From: Pseudomonadota bacterium
GTDB lineage: Bacteria > Bdellovibrionota > UBA2428
NCBI GenBank assembly: GCA_018001635.1
Contig: JAGNHS010000004.1
Span: 1 to 64,000 of the forward strand
Direction of reading: 5' to 3'
DNA length: 64,000 nucleotides
How positions within the stretch are numbered: position 1 is the first letter of the stretch; every line of letters begins with the position of its first letter. The notes below the pieces were generated by a model that did not search any database, had not been told where the DNA came from, and saw only the letters and a program-made list of their open reading frames with translations. Below are positions 34,478-43,930 of the stretch, piece by piece. Position numbers and translations under genes: made by a program.

Positions 34478-34551
34478 ATTTTTACTACTCTCGCTAATGC
34501 TGAACTTGCCTAACTTGGATATTGGGAGAATGAATCTGTTTTATGACAAGG

Positions 34552-34567
34552 TGTTTCCATAGAAACA
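34552..34567. promoter_or_regulatory. Inverted repeat upstream of the metal-efflux block
   Basis: TGTTTC CATA GAAACA (arms of 6) lies 50 bases before the first gene of the long cargo operon, in a 139-base gap. It could be an operator or a small hairpin in the leader. No bound regulator is known. Confidence 0.35.
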
Positions 34568-34616
34568 AACAAGCAAAAATTTACAAAAGAAAAAGATTGA
34601 GTTATTTAGAAGGTGT

Positions 34617-34979
34617 ATGGGGATAAGGAGCTTTGTTTCTCGAGGGTTAATCCTCGGAGTCTTTCTTTTTTCGTCATTCCATTCCCATTCAAAGATACAT
34701 TCATCTGATAATGAGTCTCGCACCATTTGTTATACTTCAAAATGCGATTCATCTACTAATAGCCATATTTCAGAGAAAATCCCTGCAGATTCTTCACCAG
34801 AAGAAATCCCTCAGAGCCAGCATTCGGATCACGCTCATCTTTGCCATTGTCTAGTCACTTTGCCCGTAAATAATGGATTTCCACATGCCATTTCTTTAGG
34901 AATTGTTGTCTTCACTTATCTTGAGCATAACTACTTGAGCCAAAGCGTTGGGTATATGTTCAAGCCCCCACGCGTTTAG
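34617..34979 (+). CDS. Small His/Cys-rich exported protein (CzcI-like by position)
   Basis: ATG 34617 follows agaaggtg. The 120-residue product has a leader with a hydrophobic core (LILGVFLFSS), then a polar region with cysteines (TICYTSKC) and a His/Cys cluster (HSDHAHLCHC) that could bind metal ions, then a second hydrophobic stretch near residues 90-105. Small proteins of this kind lead czc-like metal-efflux operons. The likeness is in position and composition, not in clear homology. Confidence 0.55.
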   Translation: MGIRSFVSRGLILGVFLFSSFHSHSKIHSSDNESRTICYTSKCDSSTNSHISEKIPADSSPEEIPQSQHSDHAHLCHCLVTLPVNNGFPHAISLGIVVFTYLEHNYLSQSVGYMFKPPRV

Positions 34980-35055
34980 ATTCAAAATTATCTATTACCA
35001 TTTTAGTTTTTTGCGGACTCGCCAGTTTGCAAGTTTTTCCAGAGAAAGGATCTAA

Positions 35056-36651
35056 ATGTCTAGAATAAAAAATCTTATCACAATAGGGATATTAGTAACT
35101 AGCGTTGCCGGGACAACGTATGCACAAAATTCCCAGTTTGGGCGCTATGTTGGAACGCTTACTCACGACGCTCTAAATCAACAGCAGCTAGCAAAAATCG
35201 ACTTTATAGTATCTCGCAACGATGGTAGCGACATCGAGCTTAAGGCGGTACTCACGCTTCAGTTCGGCGATTTCAAAAGTGGCGAATATATTTCGTACCA
35301 CTTCGATAAAGTGCTCTTTAATCTATTGAACGGAAGCTTAGTTTTCGATCAGTCTGATTCTGATATTACACTAACGACCAGTCGATTTGCACAGGGTGAA
35401 CTCGTCGGTGAGCTTCGTTCTGCAAGCGCAGGCAGAGTTGGAATCTTGCGGTTAAGGCTGGGAGTGGCTGCACAGCCCGATCTTCCCCTAATTGAACCAC
35501 TTAATGGAGAATATGCTGGGCTTTGTGACGGTGAGAATGGTCGACTTCAGCTCCATACCATGCGTTCCATTCAAGACTCATCGCGAGTGGGGAATCCATT
35601 TGGAAGCTACGATGTGATAGGTCAATATGGTTATGTGAATGATAGTCTGTGCTCTGGTTTTGATAGCACTCGGGCTTGTGAACGATTCGCCATTGAACAA
35701 GCTTCATACAATTTCTTTTCTAGCGAGTTGACCTTGATTGGTGACCTCCAAAATTGGTCATGCAAAGTCGATTCTCGTGGAATGAGCTGCAACAATGGCT
35801 GCCGATTCGACCGCATTTCGGATGAGACGCATTCTAGGACCTTTCTTCCTCCTCAGGCTCAATCAATATTTGTGCAGCAAAACTCCGATCAGCCTGCAAT
35901 TGATGGTACTCCTAATTCTATCGCAGGAACTTATAATGGTTTTGTTCATAACGAATATTTGAATCGCTACCAACCTATTCAGATCAGTCTCGTTACTTAT
36001 CAGAACCAAGAGAATGGTGAGAGCAATTTAAGGCTATCTGCTATTGCGAATCTATACTTTGGGAATCCAGGATCGAGCGAAGTCATTTCCTACAGATTTG
36101 CTCCGCGCGACTATCCCAATCCTATTACCCGTCCTCAGTTTGTCTTAAGTCGTTTAGAAGATGATGTAGACGCATTTTTAAAAATCACTTCAATGCGTGA
36201 CGGAGTCATCAAAGGAGAATGGCATTCTCTTATATTCGGTCGCGTAGGTCTTTTTGAGGCTCGCAAAGAAAATCTGACTCAATTAATGCTTCCCGCACAA
36301 GAAATGGTCCTTTCCTCCATTTCATCTTTCTATAACGAAATCGATTGGGAGATGGATCTTAAAGTTTTCCAAAATCGCACGCCTCCTAACACCGAGAACC
36401 CTTTCTTTCCTCTCGACTTTGGTGGATGGATCAGGCACAAAGCCGGTGGCGCGCGAGAACCTATAAGGGGAGGAAGCTATGACTTTTACACGGGTAAAAT
36501 TGGAATTGAGCGAGGTGATAATCGTTGGATTGTTGGTAAACGACCGGACAATAATCACTTGGATCTCCTTACAATATCGAATGTTTTTGCCTCGCTTATG
36601 CCGGAGTTTTCGCATCCTCGAGTGTTTAATATTTTAAACAATAATAATTAG
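35056..36651 (+). CDS. Exported protein with three copies of a novel ~110-residue domain
   Basis: A signal peptide ends near TYAQN. Residues about 29-136 and 290-403 are two clear copies of a domain found again in the next two genes: G-x-Y near the start, a middle FGD..SGEY-type motif (QFGDFKSGEYISY; YFGNPGSSEVISY) and an end with GEL or GEW, then GRVG(I/L) (SASAGRVGIL; SLIFGRVGLF). Residues 147-255 look like a diverged copy that carries six cysteines (157, 199, 208, 236, 245, 249). The last 120 residues are different and contain GGWIRHKAGG. No known family is recognised. The domain looks beta-rich, like a small barrel. Confidence 0.75.
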   Translation: MSRIKNLITIGILVTSVAGTTYAQNSQFGRYVGTLTHDALNQQQLAKIDFIVSRNDGSDIELKAVLTLQFGDFKSGEYISYHFDKVLFNLLNGSLVFDQSDSDITLTTSRFAQGELVGELRSASAGRVGILRLRLGVAAQPDLPLIEPLNGEYAGLCDGENGRLQLHTMRSIQDSSRVGNPFGSYDVIGQYGYVNDSLCSGFDSTRACERFAIEQASYNFFSSELTLIGDLQNWSCKVDSRGMSCNNGCRFDRISDETHSRTFLPPQAQSIFVQQNSDQPAIDGTPNSIAGTYNGFVHNEYLNRYQPIQISLVTYQNQENGESNLRLSAIANLYFGNPGSSEVISYRFAPRDYPNPITRPQFVLSRLEDDVDAFLKITSMRDGVIKGEWHSLIFGRVGLFEARKENLTQLMLPAQEMVLSSISSFYNEIDWEMDLKVFQNRTPPNTENPFFPLDFGGWIRHKAGGAREPIRGGSYDFYTGKIGIERGDNRWIVGKRPDNNHLDLLTISNVFASLMPEFSHPRVFNILNNNN

Positions 36652-36677
36652 ATCTTTAAATTTTTAGGAGTATAAAA

Positions 36678-37490
36678 ATGAAAAACTTTTTTAACAAAGT
36701 CCTAATGTTCTCTGTGCTGGCTTTTGCTTCTGTTTCGTCATTTGCGCAGACCGATTCGATCCAAGGCACCTATCGAGCGATTTTGAATCATGAGGCCCGG
36801 GAACAGGGTGACCCACAGTTTCATCAATACGCTGCTGTTACTTTGAGATCGGTCAATACGGGCGGGAACCTTAAAATTTCTGCTAGTGTACGTATGATCT
36901 TCGGGGACTGGAACTCCAATGAGTTTTTGACTTACGACTATCCAGAAGTTTCCATGAACATTCTCACTCGCCAAATCAGTATCCGAAATGACAACAACGA
37001 CGTTAGCTTTATTGGAACTCTTCGAGATGGAAAAATTGTGGGAGAATGGTTTGCTGCAAGCATGGGCCGAGTTGGCACCTTTGCTGCCGATAAAAACCGC
37101 ATCCCAGAAATTCCTCAAGAAAGTCAGCTTGTGAAAACAGTTACAGGTCACTACCGAGGTCTGTTGGTGAATACCAATCCGGAATCAAATCTTCCGGAGC
37201 GCATGACGATGTCACTTGTAACCACTCAAAGTCCCACGGAAACGGGCATGGAGCTGAAGATTTCTGGCAATATCCGCTTCTATCTGGGTGACTTCGGATC
37301 GAGCGAATACGTTGAGACTCCGCTTAGTGATGTTCAATTTAATTTTTACAATCGTTATTTAACACTTAAAACACAAGATTATGGGCTCACTCTGAAAGGT
37401 GTTCTCGACCAGGCCGGAACATACAATGCGCAGGTCTTCGCGGATGGCTTAGGTCTAGTCGGACATGTGGAACTTCTGGTGATGCCATGA
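36678..37490 (+). CDS. Exported protein with two copies of the same novel domain
   Basis: ATG 36678 has taggag upstream; the signal peptide ends near SSFAQ. The 270-residue product is little more than two copies of the domain described for the previous gene: residues 28-138 (GTYRAIL, MIFGDWNSNEFLTY, GEWFAASMGRVGTF) and 155-268 (GHYRGLL, FYLGDFGSSEYVET, closing GLGLVGHVEL). The second copy has a degraded end. The stop overlaps the next start by 4 bases. Confidence 0.75.
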   Translation: MKNFFNKVLMFSVLAFASVSSFAQTDSIQGTYRAILNHEAREQGDPQFHQYAAVTLRSVNTGGNLKISASVRMIFGDWNSNEFLTYDYPEVSMNILTRQISIRNDNNDVSFIGTLRDGKIVGEWFAASMGRVGTFAADKNRIPEIPQESQLVKTVTGHYRGLLVNTNPESNLPERMTMSLVTTQSPTETGMELKISGNIRFYLGDFGSSEYVETPLSDVQFNFYNRYLTLKTQDYGLTLKGVLDQAGTYNAQVFADGLGLVGHVELLVMP

Positions 37491-37999
37491 TTGGTCGGAC
37501 GGTTTTTCTATCAAGAATGATGACGTTGATATTGTTCGGAGCTGGATGTTCCCAGCAAAAGCTCAACGAGCGTGATGTAAAGCGAAACCAAGAAGTCGCA
37601 TCTGCTGAGGCATTACGGGCTGAATATCTGCAAGTAGCCGGAGTATACGATGGGGAATTGCTCGGCACCGATGGTTATAGACAAGATGTGATTCTGAGGA
37701 TCGCCGTTCAGGATGTTCCCGTAGTTGTAGAAGGACAAACTGACCCAATATTGACGCCTAAACTCACAGGTTCTCTTCGCTTTTTACTCGGAAATGAAGA
37801 CGCTGGTGAGTACACGGACGCTGCAATTGATAGCGCGGAGTACATCAGTTCCAGAAAACAGCTTAATTTAGTTGTGAACCATTCGCAGTTTAGCAAGATG
37901 ATTCTCAATTCGACACATAACGAGCCGACATTATCGGGAAACTGGAGTGCGGCTTCGGTGGGTATTTCTGGAACGAGTACACTTCAAAGAAGACTTTAG
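37487..37999 (+). CDS. Lipoprotein with one copy of the same novel domain
   Basis: The 170-residue protein has a lipobox (LFGAGC, Cys21), a polar linker and one domain copy at residues 49-167: GVYDGEL, RFLLGNEDAGEYTD and GNWSAASVGISGTSTL. The start overlaps the previous stop (ATGA). With its lipid anchor it could hold the repeat-domain proteins at a membrane. Function unknown. Confidence 0.75.
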   Translation: MIGRTVFLSRMMTLILFGAGCSQQKLNERDVKRNQEVASAEALRAEYLQVAGVYDGELLGTDGYRQDVILRIAVQDVPVVVEGQTDPILTPKLTGSLRFLLGNEDAGEYTDAAIDSAEYISSRKQLNLVVNHSQFSKMILNSTHNEPTLSGNWSAASVGISGTSTLQRRL

Positions 38000-38011
38000 A
38001 TGGAGACGAAT

Positions 38012-38806
38012 ATGACAAATCCAAAACTGACTTTACTGCTGTTTACTATTCTTGCTTCGGTTGGAGTACTAGCTCAGGAATCCACGATTATGCTCACGAA
38101 GGAAAAACACAAGGCTGCTCCGAACGTAATCGTTGAAAAAGAGAAGTCTGAGGGGATTGTCGTCGACGAATCCAATTTTAAGGAGATCTTCAATCAAAGT
38201 GTTGTCCAAGAAAGCAGCGTTTTGGAAAAAAGAACACGGTCTTTCGATGTGGAGATTGGTGCGGCTTACAACAGCATCAATGATCTCATACTCAGCAATA
38301 ACTACTTTACGGTGAACTATACCGAGGAATTAAAGGCCGTACCTTCTATGAAGTTTTCATTGGCCAAAGACATTTGGTCTAATAGTAAAACGGCAGCTTC
38401 CGGACTAGTAAATCTAGGATACAGCATGAAGCAGGCTCGAGTCTTGGCCGAGTCAAAGCGTGGTACCAAACTAACTGATCAAGTTGCCCTTCAGTGGATT
38501 CCATTGAGTGCGGGTGCTCAGATCAAACAGAAGATTCCTGGTACTCAGCATTTTTCAGCTTTTTTCGCTCCTTCAATCGGCAGTCAATATTTTTACCAAA
38601 CTGGAAATCTCGATGGGATCGATCAAGGTTATTGGATTGGCTTTTGGAATCTAAGAGCGGGGCTCGTTCTTTTTGAGCAAACGAGCAAAAAAATTGGATC
38701 AGTATTTGAGGGGGTTGTGCTTGGAGGCAATCTTAGCCAAGCGGTCGTTTCTAGGCAAAAATTCAGCAGCTGGTCTGCGGACTTAGGAATTAAGTTCGCG
38801 CTCTGA
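38012..38806 (+). CDS. Exported protein, probable outer membrane beta-barrel
   Basis: The ATG at 38012 is chosen over the ATG at 38000 because ggag lies just before it and the signal peptide (LTLLLFTILASVGVLAQE) then starts properly. After a polar region to residue 70, the chain shows alternating amphipathic strands rich in aromatic and Gly residues (VEIGAAYNSIND, FFAPSIGSQYFYQ, YWIGFWNLRAGLVLF) and ends with ADLGIKFAL, like an outer membrane barrel closing strand. It stands 12 bases after the repeat-domain lipoprotein and 29 bases before the RND gene. Confidence 0.65.
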   Translation: MTNPKLTLLLFTILASVGVLAQESTIMLTKEKHKAAPNVIVEKEKSEGIVVDESNFKEIFNQSVVQESSVLEKRTRSFDVEIGAAYNSINDLILSNNYFTVNYTEELKAVPSMKFSLAKDIWSNSKTAASGLVNLGYSMKQARVLAESKRGTKLTDQVALQWIPLSAGAQIKQKIPGTQHFSAFFAPSIGSQYFYQTGNLDGIDQGYWIGFWNLRAGLVLFEQTSKKIGSVFEGVVLGGNLSQAVVSRQKFSSWSADLGIKFAL

Positions 38807-38835
38807 ACGTTCGTTAATGGGAGGATTTGTGACTC

Positions 38836-41800
38836 ATGTTTGACAAGATTATCCGATTCTCGCTTTTACATCGTATCGTTATTCTTGTCTTAGCTTGTCT
38901 TGTCACCGTCTACGGACTTTGGACAGCGATTAAGCTTCCTGTTGACGTATTTCCTAATCTTAACCGTCCTACAGTAACGATCATGACTGAAGCTGGGGGC
39001 CTGGCTCCAGAAGAAGTAGAGACTCTAGTTACGCTGCCCGTTGAGATTGCAGTTAACGGAACTCCGGGACTTGAACGCCTTCGATCAAGTTCGGGCGTCG
39101 GTTTGTCGGTCATCTACATGGAGTTTTCATGGGGCACGGACATCTATCGTAATCGACAGCTTGTTGCAGAGAAACTTTCTCTGGTTCAAGAGTCGTTGCC
39201 GGTTGGAATTCGTCCCACCATGGGGCCGATTTCATCAATCATGGGAAACATCATGGTGGTCGGCGTTTCTTCTGAGGATGGAGAAACAAATCCGATTCAG
39301 CTAAGAACAATCGCAGATTGGACTCTAAGACCAAGGCTTCTCTCAATTCCTGGCATTGCCCAAGTTATTCCAATCGGTGGTGGTGTAGAGCAGTTTCAAA
39401 TTCTCATATCATCGGATGAACTGCGAAAGAGAAACCTTGATCTGGAAGATCTTGAAAAACATCTGAGCGTGCTTAGCCAAAATACTACGGGTGGCTTTAT
39501 TGATATTTCTACAAAAGAATATCTGATTCGCAATATCGGTCGAGTGAGTTCGATTAACGACCTGAAGACCTCCGTTGTCGGTAGTTTTATGGGGCAGCCG
39601 GTGCAATTACAAGATGTGGCTAAGGTACTTATTGGACCTCAAATGAAACGAGGAGATGGCAGTATTAATGGTAAGCCCGGCGTTATCTTGAGCATCCAAA
39701 AACAGCCAGGCACATCTACCATAGAGCTTACTCATCAGATCGAAGGAGCATTAAAAGAACTTCAGCCGCAGATGCCCAAAGGAGTGAAGATTCACACGGA
39801 ATTGTTTCGCCAGTCTGACTTCATTGAACATGCCGTTGAGAACGTGAAAGAGGCGCTTAGGGATGGCGCGATACTAGTTACCATTATTCTCTTCATGTTT
39901 TTACTTAACTTTAGGACTACTTTCATCACGCTCACGGCTCTGCCCATATCGCTAGCGCTCACGTCGATTGTTTTCAAACTTTTCGATTTAGAAATCAACA
40001 CCATGACTCTCGGTGGCTTGGCCATTGCCATCGGTCTTCTTGTTGATGATGCGATTGTAGACGTTGAAAACGTCTTTAGGCGACTCGGTGAAAATAAAAA
40101 AACTGCTGACCCGCAGCCCTCACTAAGAGTTGTTTTTGAGGCAAGTCGTGAAGTCCGAAATTCAATTGTCTTTGCGACTCTCATCGTGATTCTTGTTTTT
40201 CTGCCTTTGTTTGCTATGGGAGGCTTGGAAGGGCGTTTCTTTACACCACTCGGAATCTCATTCATTGTTTCACTCATCGCATCACTTATAGTTTCGCTAA
40301 CAGTTACCCCGGTACTTTGCTCGTACCTCTTGGGCTCCAAGAATGCATTGAAGGAACACGCTGAGGGATGGCTTGTTAGGGGTCTGAAGAAATGGGATCG
40401 AAAAATTCTAGAAAAAGTCTTGGATCGTCCGCTTCTAGTCATTGGCCCCTCCGTTGCTCTATTTCTCGCAACGATTTGCATTGTTCCATTTTTCTCGAAT
40501 GAATTCCTTCCAAAATTTAACGAAGGTACCGCAATGATATCGGTCATCCTTCCGCCCGGAGTTTCGCTCGCGCACTCAAATGAAATGGGTGCGAAGGCTG
40601 AAAAGCTCATCCTTGAAACTCCTGAAGTCAAATCTGTAAGTCGCCGTACCGGTCGTGCTGAGCTCGATGAACACGCAGAGGGCGTGAACGTTTCTGAAAT
40701 TGACGTTGATTTCAAAGCTGAAAAGGGCCGTCCAAGAAATAATGTACTTGAAGAAATCCGTACCAAATTGACTGCTCAGATTCCAACGGGAAGCATCAAT
40801 GTCGGTCAACCGATTTCTCATAGGCTTGATCATCTCCTCTCTGGAGTAAATGCACAGATTGCAATCAAGATTTTTGGCTCAGATCTTAGCCAACTTCGTA
40901 TTCTAGCATGGCAAGTCTATAAAGAAATGAAAGCCGTTCCTGGAATAGTTGATCTTCAGGTGGAGCCTCAAGTAGATATTCCTCAACTCAAAATTCATTT
41001 GTTGCGAGACGATGCGCTTAAATACAACGTAAGTGTAGGCGAAATAGCAAATCAACTGGAACTTGTCTTACAGGGTGCAATCAAAGCTCAGGTTATCGAC
41101 GGTCAACGAATCGTAAATGTCTTTGCTCGCTTTGATGATCTTTCGCGCGGAGATATTGAAAAAATAAAAAGTGTCGTGATCAAAACGATGCCCGATGGTC
41201 AAAGAGTTACACTTTCTCAAATTGCAGATGTCTTTGAATCTGATGGCCCCAATATGATCAATCGAGAAGATATGCAGCGACGAATTGTCGTGTTGGCAAA
41301 CGCTAGCGGTCGCGGCATGGATAAGATAATCGGCGACGTGAAAAATGGAGTTGCAGACAACGTAAAGTTTCCCGAAGGATATTACCTTACCTATGGGGGA
41401 CAGTTTGAAAGTCAGCAAAAAGCTGCAAAGCTCATGCTTTTCCTCGGATCACTTGCACTCATAGCAGTATTCTTCTTACTCTATGGTCATTTCAAATCTG
41501 GTTTTATCACTGCTCAGATTATGCTCAACATTCCACTTGCTCTCATTGGAAGTATAGTCGCGATTCTACTCTCAGACAGAACCATCTCGATTGCCTCGAT
41601 GGTGGCCTTTGTCACTCTTTGCGGCATTGCCTCTCGCAACGGCATTATGATGATCACGCACTATCTCCATATTATGGAACACGAGCAAGAGAAGTTTTCG
41701 AGAGATATGGTAATTCGAGGCAGCCTGGAGCGACTTATTCCTGTACTTATGACGGCGCTTGCCGCCATCTTAGGGCTAATTCCCTTGGCATTGTCTGGCG

Positions 41801-41973
41801 GTGCCCCAGGGAAAGAGATTTTGCATCCCGTTGCTGTGGTCATCGTGGGAGGGCTCTTAAGTTCTACAATTCTCGATATGTGGGTTACGCCCGCGATTTT
41901 TTATAAATACGGTCGCAATTCAGCAGAAAGTTATGTGGCTAAGAACTCGGAAGAAAGAGAGGATGTATTGTGA
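38836..41973 (+). CDS. RND efflux pump of the CusA/CzcA-like heavy-metal type
   Basis: This is a full-length RND permease of 1045 residues. The N-terminus (LPVDVFPNLNRPTVTIMTEA) and the TM4 motif LAIAIGLLVDDAIVDVENVF match the CusA/CzcA-like branch, in which Glu/Asp residues of TM4 relay protons. The second half contains GIASRNGIMMITHY in TM10. The family exports cations such as Cu, Zn, Co or Cd from periplasm or cytoplasm; the metal cannot be read from sequence. The stop overlaps the His-rich protein gene by 4 bases. No membrane-fusion adaptor is encoded in the operon. Confidence 0.88.
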   Translation: MFDKIIRFSLLHRIVILVLACLVTVYGLWTAIKLPVDVFPNLNRPTVTIMTEAGGLAPEEVETLVTLPVEIAVNGTPGLERLRSSSGVGLSVIYMEFSWGTDIYRNRQLVAEKLSLVQESLPVGIRPTMGPISSIMGNIMVVGVSSEDGETNPIQLRTIADWTLRPRLLSIPGIAQVIPIGGGVEQFQILISSDELRKRNLDLEDLEKHLSVLSQNTTGGFIDISTKEYLIRNIGRVSSINDLKTSVVGSFMGQPVQLQDVAKVLIGPQMKRGDGSINGKPGVILSIQKQPGTSTIELTHQIEGALKELQPQMPKGVKIHTELFRQSDFIEHAVENVKEALRDGAILVTIILFMFLLNFRTTFITLTALPISLALTSIVFKLFDLEINTMTLGGLAIAIGLLVDDAIVDVENVFRRLGENKKTADPQPSLRVVFEASREVRNSIVFATLIVILVFLPLFAMGGLEGRFFTPLGISFIVSLIASLIVSLTVTPVLCSYLLGSKNALKEHAEGWLVRGLKKWDRKILEKVLDRPLLVIGPSVALFLATICIVPFFSNEFLPKFNEGTAMISVILPPGVSLAHSNEMGAKAEKLILETPEVKSVSRRTGRAELDEHAEGVNVSEIDVDFKAEKGRPRNNVLEEIRTKLTAQIPTGSINVGQPISHRLDHLLSGVNAQIAIKIFGSDLSQLRILAWQVYKEMKAVPGIVDLQVEPQVDIPQLKIHLLRDDALKYNVSVGEIANQLELVLQGAIKAQVIDGQRIVNVFARFDDLSRGDIEKIKSVVIKTMPDGQRVTLSQIADVFESDGPNMINREDMQRRIVVLANASGRGMDKIIGDVKNGVADNVKFPEGYYLTYGGQFESQQKAAKLMLFLGSLALIAVFFLLYGHFKSGFITAQIMLNIPLALIGSIVAILLSDRTISIASMVAFVTLCGIASRNGIMMITHYLHIMEHEQEKFSRDMVIRGSLERLIPVLMTALAAILGLIPLALSGGAPGKEILHPVAVVIVGGLLSSTILDMWVTPAIFYKYGRNSAESYVAKNSEEREDVL

Positions 41974-42563
41974 GAAGACTCACTCTTACATTGGGTATTT
42001 TATTAGGAACGTTTTATTATTTACCATCTTCTGCTTCGGATGGACACGATCACGGGGCACCCGGCGCACTGCCATTTGCGCCTCATGGTGGAAAGTTAGG
42101 CGCTGCGGAACATACAGATGAGCACAGTGACCACAAAGATAAAGATCACAGTCATGATGAAAAAGTTGAACATGCGGAGGAACACAAAGACGGTGATCGA
42201 GAAACTGCAGTTGCACACGAACATGAACACGAAGAAGAGTCTGAACTATTTTTCGAAGGTGCTTATGATGCAAAAAGCAGTCTGCTTGAGATTTATCCTT
42301 TAACGATTGATCCTAAAAATCCAAAGGAGTTTGTTCAAAAGTTAGCTTCCAAAGATTTTACAGACTTGAATGTGAAAATAGAATTTCCACGAAGTCAAAA
42401 GTTTGAAGCCATAAAAGTCGAGATTGTTAACGATAAGCAAAAGGGCGAGCGCTGGACTGGAAAGGTTCCCCTCAATAAAGATATTCGATTTTTTGTTCAT
42501 ATAGAAGTGGTCGAAGGCGGAGAGAAAAAGTTAGCTAAGATTCATCTGGAGAAAAAACGATGA
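41970..42563 (+). CDS. His-rich periplasmic protein, probable metal binder
   Basis: GTG 41970 overlaps the RND stop. A signal peptide ends near SSASD; residues about 25-90 contain more than 20 His with Asp and Glu (GHDHGAP, PHGGK, DEHSDHKDKDHSHDE, HEHEHEEE). The remaining 100 residues are beta-rich (LLEIYPLTIDPKNP, VKIEFPR). Such a region resembles the N-terminal metal-binding extension of some heavy-metal adaptor proteins, but the hairpin and lipoyl domains of an adaptor are missing. It may deliver metal to the pump or act as a substitute adaptor. Confidence 0.75.
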   Translation: MRRLTLTLGILLGTFYYLPSSASDGHDHGAPGALPFAPHGGKLGAAEHTDEHSDHKDKDHSHDEKVEHAEEHKDGDRETAVAHEHEHEEESELFFEGAYDAKSSLLEIYPLTIDPKNPKEFVQKLASKDFTDLNVKIEFPRSQKFEAIKVEIVNDKQKGERWTGKVPLNKDIRFFVHIEVVEGGEKKLAKIHLEKKR

Positions 42564-43876
42564 GCAGTCTTTTCATTCAACGGATAGTCTTTACTCTGAA
42601 TTTGACACTTTTTTTAGTCTTTTCTCTTTATTCGCATGCAGCCTTCACGGAGTCTAATACTAAAAATATCTCTGTGGCCGATGCCGTTCGCTATGCAACA
42701 GATCATAATTTTGGGATCAAGGCCCTGAAGAAAGACCTTGAAGTCCACGAGGCTGAAATAGAAGTCCAACGCTCAAAAATATTTCCTCGCTTTGGAATTG
42801 TAGGAGGCTTTGAAACCCGCCCTCTCGATGACAAAAGAAAATCTGATTCGTTGGCCTATGGCTACGGAACATTGAATCTTTTCAATGGTTTTGCGGACCT
42901 AAGTGAAAAACGCAAAGCCGAAGTTCAAAAGGAAATTTCTGGAAGTGAGTATCGGGAGGGAGTCAAAGAACTCAAGCTAAATGTTGAAGTTCTTTTCTTT
43001 AGGTATCTCTACAAAAAGAAAACCGTAGGCTTTCTGGATGAATCATTGAAGTTGAATACCAATCACCAAGCAGCTGTTAAGCGACGAAGAGCTTCGGGAC
43101 TTGTCTCTGAATCTGATGTGATGGAGTTTGATCTTCGAGAATCATATTTAAAATCTGAACTGAACTCCACCAAGCTTGATATGTCTGAAATTAAGCTTAA
43201 CCTTGTCAGATTGATGGGGCCCGAGCTTGGACTGGCTTTTGAGCCAAATGGCGAGATTCCGCATTTACATCTTGAAGGGACGCTTGATGAATACCTTACA
43301 CAAGTTAAGGAAATGAACGAAAAGACTCGTCGGGCTTCATTTGAAGTCGAATCTGCTTCGGCTGAGCTTCGTAAAGGTCGTTCAGGCTGGTTGCCCAAGG
43401 TTGATCTCGAAGGGCGTGTTGGTCGACTTCCTCTTGATGAGAGAGCTGTTGGAAGTGGATCGTCCTATTTAGGCCTGCTTACAGCAAAGTGGGAGTTTTT
43501 CTCTGGACTTGAAACTCGTGCGCAAACTTCTCAGGCGGAGGCAATGCTTCAAAGAAGAGAGTTGGAGTTAAAACAAACATTACTGACAGCAATGGCGGGG
43601 GTGGAAACTTCGGTTAGAAAACTACAATCCATTCAGCAGCGTGTTGATCTTGAAGCCCAGAACGAAGAACGTGCTGAAAAATTGTATAAATCTACGATGG
43701 TTGAGTTTAGCCGAGGTGTAAAAAACTCTTCTGATGTTAAGAACGCCGAGGAAACCCTACTTGAAGCGCGCTTAAGACGGGTAACTTTTAAGAATGAATT
43801 TGTTGAAACAAAAATTTCAATGGAGCGAGACTTCAACGTGCCCGCTAAAGTTGCAGAGGTGGGCGATCGACATTGA
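42560..43876 (+). CDS. TolC-family outer membrane channel of the metal pump
   Basis: ATG 42560 overlaps the previous stop by 4 bases. The 438-residue product has a signal peptide, then SVADAVRYATDHNFGIKALK at the start of the first repeat, with long helical stretches rich in Glu, Lys and Leu at about 100-215 and 280-425. This is the outer membrane efflux protein plan. It should form the exit duct for the CusA-like pump. Confidence 0.88.
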   Translation: MSSLFIQRIVFTLNLTLFLVFSLYSHAAFTESNTKNISVADAVRYATDHNFGIKALKKDLEVHEAEIEVQRSKIFPRFGIVGGFETRPLDDKRKSDSLAYGYGTLNLFNGFADLSEKRKAEVQKEISGSEYREGVKELKLNVEVLFFRYLYKKKTVGFLDESLKLNTNHQAAVKRRRASGLVSESDVMEFDLRESYLKSELNSTKLDMSEIKLNLVRLMGPELGLAFEPNGEIPHLHLEGTLDEYLTQVKEMNEKTRRASFEVESASAELRKGRSGWLPKVDLEGRVGRLPLDERAVGSGSSYLGLLTAKWEFFSGLETRAQTSQAEAMLQRRELELKQTLLTAMAGVETSVRKLQSIQQRVDLEAQNEERAEKLYKSTMVEFSRGVKNSSDVKNAEETLLEARLRRVTFKNEFVETKISMERDFNVPAKVAEVGDRH

Positions 43877-43930
43877 TTTGGTTTAGTTGGATGCTCGGGT
43901 TGGGTATCTTTTTTATATAGGAGGTATTTT

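Noticed and set aside
39792-40766. 324-codon frame on the minus strand inside the CusA-like gene
   Set aside because: It lies entirely opposite a well supported RND gene, has Ser/Arg/Lys-rich shadow composition and no domain or ribosome binding site.
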